DNA of 64,000 bases from Sorangium cellulosum So0157-2 (GTDB taxonomy: Bacteria > Myxococcota_A > Polyangia > Polyangiales > Polyangiaceae). Where the stretch lies: positions 7,206,001-7,270,000 of the forward strand of contig NC_021658.1 in assembly GCF_000418325.1 (NCBI RefSeq). Direction: 5' to 3'. Below are positions 58,197-64,000 of this stretch, in pieces. The translations under genes and the position numbers were made by a program. The notes below the pieces were generated by a model that was not told the DNA's origin, ran no database searches, and worked only from the letters and a program-made list of their open reading frames with translations. Numbering within the stretch: position 1 is the stretch's first letter; every line of letters begins with the position of its first letter.

Positions 58197-59285
58197 TCAG
58201 GCCGCCTCGGGCGCCGGGCGGTAGGCCGCGCGGCCGCCGAAGAAGACGAGCAGGCCGAGGGCGATCCAGACGAGCTCCTTGGCCCGCTTGAGGAGGACGA
58301 AGGCGGCGCCGACCGTCGCCGCGGCGGGCACGCCGAGCGCGCCGAGGAAGGCGACGTAGCCGGCGTCCTGCACGCCGAGCCCGGCCGGCACCATGAAGGC
58401 GGCCGCGCGGAGGAGCGCGAGGACGACCTCGAACGACAGGACCTCGGCGAGCGAGACGTCGACCCCCAGCAGCCGGAGCAGGTAGAGCGTCTCCAGCCCC
58501 TCGGCCAGCCACATCGCGAGCAGGAGGAGCGCCGCCGACGCGAGCGCGCCGCGCCGCTCCCCGAGCGCGGCCGCGTGCCGATCGGTCGCGGCGAAGCCCG
58601 CGGCCCTCGCCTCGACGTAGGCCCTCACGCGCCGGCCGGGCAGCCGCCTGAGCTGCGCGAAGAGCCGCGACGCGACCGTGCCCGAGAGGAGCGCGCCCGC
58701 GAGCGCGAGCGCGGCGGCGAGGAGGCCGAGCCCGGAGAGGACGACGAGCCACGGGAGCCCCGGCGCGCCGAGCAGCGGGCCCGAGGCGCGCTCCAGGTGG
58801 CCGAAGCCGAGCGCGAGGGCGATCGCCACATAGGCGGCGTTCGCGAGGAGGATCAGCGACCTGCGCGCCGCGATGCCGGCGATGCCGTGCGGCCCCGGGA
58901 CACCGCACCACCGTTGGAGCAGGTAGAACGTGACCGACTCGGAGAGGGCGGCCCCGGCCGGGACGCTCATGGTGAGCGCCTCGGTCGATAGCGTCAGCGA
59001 GAGGTACCGCCCGAACGGCGCCGGCGGCGCGAGCGCCCCGAAGACGCGCCGGCTCGCCTCGGCCTGGAACAGCCGCGCGACGAGGTTGGGGATCAGGGCG
59101 AGCGCCATCATCGGCGCGGGCGCCGAGGCGAGGAGCGCCGCGACGCCCGGGAGATCCGCGCCGCGCAGCGTGCTCCAGAGCGCCGCCGCGGCGACCGCGA
59201 CCCCGAGCCACTTCAGCGCGAGGGCGCCCGCGCCGGAGCGCGCCCTCGCCTGGGGAGGCGGCTTGTCGTGGGCAAGGAGGGTCAT
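58197..59285 (-). CDS. Flippase-like / lysylphosphatidylglycerol synthase TM family protein
   Basis: A 362-residue membrane protein with about eight hydrophobic segments, matching the UPF0104/LPG-synthase TM family. Conserved patterns are NLVARLFQAEASRRVF, LSLTLSTEALTMSVPAGAALSE and the C-terminal FMVPAGLGVQDAGYVAFLGALG, where the PAGLGVQ motif is characteristic. Members flip or transfer lipid-linked groups; without the C-terminal synthase domain this protein is more likely a flippase-like transporter for a lipid or glycolipid (inference). The start is at 59285, after a short Pro/Arg leader. Upstream lies a 21-bp direct repeat. Confidence 0.85.
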   Translation of the reverse strand: MTLLAHDKPPPQARARSGAGALALKWLGVAVAAAALWSTLRGADLPGVAALLASAPAPMMALALIPNLVARLFQAEASRRVFGALAPPAPFGRYLSLTLSTEALTMSVPAGAALSESVTFYLLQRWCGVPGPHGIAGIAARRSLILLANAAYVAIALALGFGHLERASGPLLGAPGLPWLVVLSGLGLLAAALALAGALLSGTVASRLFAQLRRLPGRRVRAYVEARAAGFAATDRHAAALGERRGALASAALLLLAMWLAEGLETLYLLRLLGVDVSLAEVLSFEVVLALLRAAAFMVPAGLGVQDAGYVAFLGALGVPAAATVGAAFVLLKRAKELVWIALGLLVFFGGRAAYRPAPEAA

Positions 59286-59332
59286 CGCACGTCCGCGCGC
59301 GGGCCGTCGGCCGCGCGGGTGCTCGTATCGCG

Positions 59333-59397
59333 CAGGCGCGTCGCGGCCTCATGACACGCGCGCAACTCCGGGCGCTCAGGCGCGTCGCGGCCTCATG
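59333..59397. repeat. 21-bp direct repeat upstream of the flippase-like gene
   Basis: The same 21 bases occur at 59333-59353 and 59377-59397, 44 bases apart. They begin CAGGCGCGTC and end CCTCATG. They fall in the 178-base gap between the flippase-like gene and the response regulator. Confidence 0.85.
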
Positions 59398-59463
59398 GCG
59401 CGCGCGCGACCCCGCCGCGACACATCGAGTCTGTCTGCCGCCGGCGGCGCCGCGCCGGCGCGC

Positions 59464-60363
59464 TCACGCGCCCTGGGTCACCCGGATCCGCGCGATGAAC
59501 TCGCCCCCCGCGCCGGGCTGCGACCCGAGCGGGGTCAGCGTCACGCTCGCCTCGAGCGCGCGGCTGTGCGGGCGGACGAGGCGGCTCCGCGCGACCGCGC
59601 GGGCGGCCGGGAGCGGGGCCTGCACGTCGACGAGCACCGACGCGACGTCGCGCCCGTAAAGGAGCTTCTCGTCGACGCCGAAGAGGTCGTGGGCGCTCGG
59701 GTTGGCGCCGAGGATCTCCCCCGCGCTGTCGAGCAAGAGGCACGGCTCGGCGATCTCGGCGAGGAGCGCCCTCGACCGCTCCTCGAGCTGCGACACGCTC
59801 TCCATCGCGATCACGAGCTCTTCCTCCAGCTGGCTCACCGACGTCCTCACGCCGGAGAGCGAGTCGTACATGCGCGCGATGGTGGTGGCGATCTGCCGGA
59901 CCTCGATGGCCTCGAACGGCTTGCGGAGGATGAGCAGGTTCGGCGGACACCCGAGCTCGCTCGCGATCTCGTCCCAGCTGTAGTCCGAGTAGGCGGTGCA
60001 GATGACCGTGTAGATGTCCGGCGCGACGCTCCAGATCCCCTTGATCGTCTCGATGCCGTCGATGCCCGGCGGCATCCGCATGTCGACGAAGGCGAGGAAA
60101 TACCGGCTCGGATTGGCCTTGACGAGCGCGATTCCATCCATGCCCGAGTGGGCAGACTCGATGGTGAACCTGAGGCCGTGGAGGAGGTCGGGGGCCTCCT
60201 CGGGCGCCTCGGCGCCGAACAGGCGCGACTCGAGGGCCAGGAGGCCGCGGATCATCTCCGGATCGTGGAGCGGCCTGGGCACGAGCATCCGCTCCATCAA
60301 CCCATGGATGTCCGGATTGTCGTCCACGACGAGGATGGGTCGACTCGCTGGTTCCGAAGACAT
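59464..60363 (-). CDS. Response regulator with REC, coiled coil and PAS domain
   Basis: A 299-residue protein. The receiver domain has the acidic pair Asp14/Asp15 in LVVDDNPD, the phosphoacceptor Asp94 in LAFVDMRMPPGIDG, Thr123 and Lys148 (LRKPF). The phosphoacceptor lies about 40 residues later than usual because of an insertion after the first helix (about residues 27-68). A coiled coil (VSQLEEELVIAMESVSQLEER) links to a PAS-like domain (EPCLLLDSAGEILGANPSA). No DNA-binding or enzymatic output is present, so it probably signals by protein contacts. GAGAGGA is six bases before the ATG. A 91-residue gene lies 43 bases upstream in the same direction. Confidence 0.9.
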   Translation of the reverse strand: MSSEPASRPILVVDDNPDIHGLMERMLVPRPLHDPEMIRGLLALESRLFGAEAPEEAPDLLHGLRFTIESAHSGMDGIALVKANPSRYFLAFVDMRMPPGIDGIETIKGIWSVAPDIYTVICTAYSDYSWDEIASELGCPPNLLILRKPFEAIEVRQIATTIARMYDSLSGVRTSVSQLEEELVIAMESVSQLEERSRALLAEIAEPCLLLDSAGEILGANPSAHDLFGVDEKLLYGRDVASVLVDVQAPLPAARAVARSRLVRPHSRALEASVTLTPLGSQPGAGGEFIARIRVTQGA

Positions 60364-60406
60364 GAAGATCCTCTCGATTCACTCCGGCCCCGCCGCGGGC
60401 CCCGGG

Positions 60407-60682
60407 TTACCGCCGATTCCGCCGCTCCAGCCGGCGCCGGAGCGAGGCGACGCGCAGCTCGGTCCGCGCGACGCACGCCGCGGCGCCGATCACGCCGGGC
60501 ATCGCCGCCAGCGAGTCGAGCACCTCGTACGCGGCCTCGAGCGGCAGGACGGGCTCCCTCAGCCCGAGCCGCTCGCCCTGCCGGTCGACGATCTCCGCCG
60601 CCGCGGCGCTGCCGAGCGTCCGCCCGAGGAGCTCCACCAGCCCGGCGCGCTCACATCGACGGGTGCTGTCCGAGGATCCCAT
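60407..60682 (-). CDS. Small protein preceding the response regulator, unknown
   Basis: A 91-residue, mostly helical protein (LVELLGRTLGSAAAAEIVDRQ, LDSLAAMPGVIGAAACVARTEL). No family recognised. It lies 43 bases upstream of the response regulator in the same direction, so likely cotranscribed. It may be a partner of the PAS/REC protein. Weak ribosome site. Confidence 0.6.
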   Translation of the reverse strand: MGSSDSTRRCERAGLVELLGRTLGSAAAAEIVDRQGERLGLREPVLPLEAAYEVLDSLAAMPGVIGAAACVARTELRVASLRRRLERRNRR

Positions 60683-61168
60683 GCCTTCGCGTTTCCTTGA
60701 TCGCCGCGCTTCGCGAAAACATTGGACTCGCTGTCACGGGAGGTGTCAACAAACAGCGTGATCGCACGTACATCCCACCCGTTGACTCGAACTCAATAGG
60801 CGTAATCCAGATCACACGCCGCCGCGGAGCGGGGCGCATCTCTGGGCGGTGCCGTCGCGGCGCGCCGGCGCGTGCGTCGAGTGCGGCTCGGGCCGCGCGC
60901 CGGCTGCGCGCTCGGCGGGCCGCTCGTGCGGCTCCTCGCCGCGCGGCGCCGGCAGCTGGGCCGAGGCGGGGGCCGCGCCGCGCAGGTTTCATCCGATCTG
61001 CTGAGGTTGTCCGCCGCGCCGGCCGCGGGCGGAAAGGGCGCGCGCGGGCCGGCGGGTGCCCGGGTGAGGCATCAAGATCGGCTATCGTCCCTGCGGCGCC
61101 GCGGCGCGCGGGGGGAAGCGGCCTCGGTGGGCTCGGCGGCCACGGCGGGGAAGACGGAAGGAAGAGAA
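60683..61168. promoter_or_regulatory. 486-bp divergent intergenic region, AT-richer core
   Basis: It separates the leftward regulator pair from the rightward PAS-STAS gene. Bases 60715-60815 are clearly AT-richer than anywhere nearby, with TTGACT at about 60782, so promoters for both directions probably sit here. The rest (60820-61160) is Arg/Gly/Ala-coding shadow sequence with no supported gene. Confidence 0.5.
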
Positions 61169-62455
61169 GTGGCGACAGATCACGACAGCATCGAGCGGCT
61201 CCGGGTGGAGAACGCCGGCCTGCGCAAGGAGATCGACCGGCTGCACGAGCAGCTCGGGCGCCGGGAGGAGCGGACGCGGCTCATCCTGCAGGCGGCGGTC
61301 GAGGGGTTCCACGTCCTCGCGATGAACGGTGACATCCTCGACTGCAATCCATCGTTCGCGAGCATCGTGGGTTACGACCGGACCGAGCTCCTGACGATGC
61401 ACATTGGCCAGATCGACCCGCAGCCGCCGCACGAGGCCGCCGCGATCATGGATGAGATCAGGGCGAAGGGGTCGCTCCGCTTCATCACGACGCACCGCCA
61501 CAAGGACGGCCACCTGATCGACGTCGAGGTGAGCTCTCACCTGGTCCGGAGCGGCGACGAGCGGTTCTTCTCGGCCTTCTCGCGCCCGCTGACCGAGCAG
61601 CTGCGGCGCGAGCGGGCGCTGCGCGAGAGCGAGCAGAAGTTTCGAGCGATCTTCGATGAGACGTCGATGTTCATCAGCCTGCTCACCCCGAGGGGGGAGC
61701 TGCTCGAGTGCAACCGGACCATGGCCGATTTCACCGGGGCTCGCCCCGAGCAGGGCCGCGGCGAGCCGCTCTGGCGCGCGCCGTTCTGGGGCGGCGCGCC
61801 GGGCGTGGAGGAGCGGCTGAGGGCGTGCGTGGAGGCGGCGGCGTCGGGCGCGCGATCCTCGTGCGCGCTGGAGCTCCGCGGGGCGGGCGGGCGCGCGGCC
61901 ACGCTCGACCTCACGATGAAGCCGATCGTCGACGCGTCGGGCGAGAGCGTCCTCGTGATCGCCGAGGGGTACGACGTGACCGAGCTCCGGCGGGCCGAGG
62001 TGGACCGGGCGGCCCTTCAAGAGCAGATGATCCACGCGCAGGAGGCGACGATCCGGGAGCTGTCGACGCCGCTCATCCCGCTCGACGCGGGGATCCTGGT
62101 GATGCCCCTCGTCGGGCGGCTCGATCGGGTGCGCATCGAGCAGCTCCTGGAGCGGCTGCTGCACGGGGTGGTGGCGCAGCGCGCGGCCACGGTCATCCTG
62201 GACGTCACCGGCGTGTCGGTGGTGGACGCCGAGATCGCGGACGCGCTGATCCGGGCGGCCCAGGCGGTCAACCTGCTCGGCGCGGAGGTCATCCTCACGG
62301 GCGTGGGCCCCGAGGTCGCGCAGACGATGGTGGGTATCGGCATCGATCTCCAGGGGATCGCCACGCTGAGCTCGCTCCAGAGCGGGCTCCACCACGCGCT
62401 CGGGCGCTCGCGCCGCGGGAGCAGGCCGGGCGGCGCGCGGCGCCGCGGAGGGTGA
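61169..62455 (+). CDS. PAS-PAS-STAS regulatory protein (RsbR-like)
   Basis: A 428-residue protein from the GTG at 61169, which GAAGGAAGAGAA precedes. The longer frame upstream is not supported. A short coiled coil (RLRVENAGLRKEIDRLHEQL) leads to two PAS domains (EGFHVLAMNGDILDCNPSFASIVGY and MFISLLTPRGELLECNRTM). Then comes the RsbR-type bridge (IRELSTPLIPLDAGILVMPLVGRLDRVR) and a STAS domain (VILDVTGVSVVDAEIADALIRAA, LGAEVILTGVGPEVAQTM). RsbR/STAS proteins form stressosome-like complexes and are controlled by Ser/Thr kinases, which are abundant here. Signal input would be through PAS; the ligand is unknown. No kinase or phosphatase domain is fused. Confidence 0.9.
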   Translation: MATDHDSIERLRVENAGLRKEIDRLHEQLGRREERTRLILQAAVEGFHVLAMNGDILDCNPSFASIVGYDRTELLTMHIGQIDPQPPHEAAAIMDEIRAKGSLRFITTHRHKDGHLIDVEVSSHLVRSGDERFFSAFSRPLTEQLRRERALRESEQKFRAIFDETSMFISLLTPRGELLECNRTMADFTGARPEQGRGEPLWRAPFWGGAPGVEERLRACVEAAASGARSSCALELRGAGGRAATLDLTMKPIVDASGESVLVIAEGYDVTELRRAEVDRAALQEQMIHAQEATIRELSTPLIPLDAGILVMPLVGRLDRVRIEQLLERLLHGVVAQRAATVILDVTGVSVVDAEIADALIRAAQAVNLLGAEVILTGVGPEVAQTMVGIGIDLQGIATLSSLQSGLHHALGRSRRGSRPGGARRRGG

Positions 62456-62501
62456 CGGTCGCGGCACGACCGGGTGCTCGAGAGCTTCGCCGAGGGGTCG
62501 G

Positions 62502-63175
62502 TCATGACCGCGCTCGTCCTGCGCCTTTGGGAGGCTCGCGCCGGCGGATCGGCTCGGCGAGCCAGCGCACCAGCGCGTCGGCGTCGAGATCGAGCAAGGC
62601 GTCCTCGACTTCGCACGGCCCGATCGCCAGCGCGCGCTCGACGATCGAGCGCTCCTCTTCCGCGGTCGGCCGGCGCCCGACCCGCCGGACGAAGAGGCGG
62701 CCGAGCAGCTCCGCGATGGCCTTCTGCGCCCCCTTCTGCTCGCCGCGCTTTTCACCCCGCTGCTCGCCCCGCTTTTCACCCCGCTTATCACCCCGCTTCT
62801 CGCCCCGCTTCTCACCCCTCTTCTCAGCCGTCTGCACGGCTCTCTGCGCCGCTTGCCGCTCGGCCTCCATGATCATTTCGTTGATCACCGGAATGCGCCG
62901 GAGCAGCTCCTTCTCCGTCTCCCTGTCGTCGAACAGCATAGCGAGCTCCTCCCACAGATGATGTCCCCAGGGATCGATGGCTGCCATCACCAGCAGCGCG
63001 TTGTATAGCTCGAGCCGCTCCTCGCCGGTCGCTGCCCGCGCGTGGATCTCCTCGACCACGTCCCGCATCGCCGCCGCGGTGGCGTCCCGAGGATGTCTCC
63101 AGGGCGCCTTCGGGCGACGTGGCGCAAGGTGATGTCGGCGTTTCCCATGCGGCGCGCGATTGGCAGGTCGCGTGC
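62502..63175 (-). pseudogene. Rpn/PD-(D/E)xK-type transposase-like remnant, 5'-truncated and frameshifted
   Basis: Two frames carry pieces of one family. The upstream piece (63175-63086) reads ARDLPIARRMGNADITLRHV, the typical middle of Rpn-like recombination-promoting nuclease/transposase relatives found in many copies in myxobacteria. The downstream piece in another frame reads DATAAAMRDVVEEIHARAATG, then ALLVMAAIDPWG, a repeat of (E-K-R-G) units near 62728-62830 and a DUF4351-like tail (IGPCEVEDALLDLDADALV). The nuclease N-terminus with the catalytic residues is absent. The frame switch is at about 63085-63105. Nothing suggests function now. It is evidence of past mobile activity near the window end. 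Confidence 0.65.
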
Positions 63176-63345
63176 CGGGCGAACGGCGCGCCGAGATCGG
63201 CGCGGTATGGCGGGTATCCTCGGCGAAGAGGCGCCGCTCGGGCGGTGGCGGCGCCATGGCGGCGGCGCCGGCGCCGCCTCGCGGGCACGCCGCCGGGCGC
63301 CCTCGGGGAGGCGCGAGCGCGATACTCCCGCATCGCGCCCGTCCC

Positions 63346-64000
63346 TCAGGCGCAGCGGCCGCGCGCCTCGCGCACGAGCGCCACCATCGCCTTGCGCACC
63401 TCGTCGCTCGTGGAGACCGGCGCGTCGAACGCGAGCCGCGCCGCCTTCGGCCCTGCCGGCGTGATGACGTCGAGCTCGAAGCCGTAACGGTCGACGGAGG
63501 TCATCGTCGCGCCGGTGGCGTCCTTGATCCCGGCGAGCGCCTTCGCATAGGCGAGGACGGCGTCGGCGTGATCGGTGTTCATGTGCTCGAGGATGCGGGC
63601 GGCGTCGGGCGCGAGCGGATCGGGCTCGGCGGCCGCGTAGTCGGCGGCGTCGACCCACGACATCCGGCCGAAGCCGCCGACGTAGCGGATCGACACGGGG
63701 TCGAGCCGGTAGAAGGAAAAGTCCGTGAAATCCACGTAGTACGACGCGCGCGGGTGCGCCGCGAGGAAGGTCGTCCGGGCGGCGGCCGCCTCGGCGGCCT
63801 CGAGAGGGCGGCACGGCCCGATCAGCGTCATGCGCCCGAGCGCGAGCGGATCCGCCCGGCCCTCGGCGGGCTCGGCGACGAGCAGCGACGCCTCGGCGCG
63901 GGCCTTGAGGTTGCCCGTGTGCTCGGCGAGCGCGGAGAGCAGCAGCAGCGGCCGACCGTGCGCGTCCACGGCGACGGTGACGAGCGAGCCGTACGGATAG
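63346..64000 (-). CDS. HugZ-like / pyridoxamine-phosphate-oxidase-fold protein with DUF2470 (5' partial)
   Basis: The gene continues beyond the window at its 5' end; the frame is open to base 64000 (PYGSLVTVAVDAHGRPLLLL). The N-terminal split-barrel (SALAEHTGNLKARAEASLLV, YYVDFTDFSFYRLDPVSIRYVGGFG) binds flavin or haem in relatives. The C-terminal DUF2470 domain (HMNTDHADAVLAYAKALAG, TSVDRYGFELDV) is found in HugZ haem-degrading oxygenases, where a His near the end binds haem. With the TonB/HmuY pair 60 kb away, a haem-iron role is possible but unproven; such proteins can also be flavin reductases. Confidence 0.8.
   Translation of the reverse strand, partial: YPYGSLVTVAVDAHGRPLLLLSALAEHTGNLKARAEASLLVAEPAEGRADPLALGRMTLIGPCRPLEAAEAAAARTTFLAAHPRASYYVDFTDFSFYRLDPVSIRYVGGFGRMSWVDAADYAAAEPDPLAPDAARILEHMNTDHADAVLAYAKALAGIKDATGATMTSVDRYGFELDVITPAGPKAARLAFDAPVSTSDEVRKAMVALVREARGRCA

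Overview
The window looks like a myxobacterial chromosome segment, most likely Polyangiales and Sorangium-like. The evidence is very high GC with long shadow ORFs in every frame, many lipoproteins with low-complexity linkers, several eukaryotic-like Ser/Thr kinases, an FHA-linked sigma-54 activator, PAS/STAS regulators, and a DUF1552/DUF1592 pair. The species call is inference. I see no rRNA, tRNA, CRISPR array, transposase, integrase or replication origin.

Layout. 0-4 kb: a small hydrophilic protein, then a TonB-dependent receptor overlapping a HmuY-like lipoprotein (haem uptake). 4-10 kb: a frame-disrupted metzincin-like lipoprotein, then a leftward polysaccharide operon (glycosyltransferase, sugar epimerase, glycosyltransferase) interrupted by five perfect 52-bp repeats. 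10-14 kb: a four-CBS protein, a Gly/Trp-rich lipoprotein, an esterase lipoprotein and a GNAT acetyltransferase. 14.2-19.7 kb: cassette 1, holding a SIR2-like protein, a double kinase and a STAND-type ATPase, bounded by a perfect 49-bp direct repeat. 19.7-35 kb: mostly housekeeping and metabolic genes (FAD-linked oxidase, epoxide hydrolase-like, MFS, SerA, HtrA-like protease, DUF1552/DUF1592, a GT-C-like membrane protein, a sigma-54 activator). 35.1-41 kb: cassette 2, a giant DUF4157 polymorphic toxin and its putative immunity protein, bounded by a perfect 42-bp direct repeat. 41-64 kb: a somatomedin-B-like lipoprotein, kinases, a CARDB-repeat surface protein, a DMT transporter, a kinase/cyclase-like/AAA/TPR protein, a beta-propeller lipoprotein with 49 nine-base repeats, a flippase-like protein, a response regulator, a PAS-STAS protein, an Rpn-like pseudogene and a partial HugZ/DUF2470 gene.

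Main discovery. Both cassettes sit exactly at the 3' end of a host gene (GNAT, then the sigma-54 activator). In each case the last codons and stop of that gene are duplicated perfectly at the far end of the cassette, 5.5-5.9 kb away. That is the geometry of attL/attR around an integrated element which restores the 3' end of its target gene. Both cargoes are biological-conflict genes and neither encodes a recognisable recombinase. Within cassette 1 the SIR2 domain, the first kinase and the ATPase P-loop each lack a hallmark catalytic residue. The second kinase domain has lost its middle, which splits what was probably one long gene. Both flanking proteins end in similar effector-associated (EAD-like) adaptor domains.

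Several other genes carry visible reading-frame damage in repeats: a one-base loss inside a 21-bp array (kinase/ATPase gene), a shortened CARDB unit next to an 850-bp duplication, and out-of-frame tails in the metzincin and Rpn-like genes. These could be real or assembly errors, and read mapping would decide. All domain calls come from motif reading without database searches.
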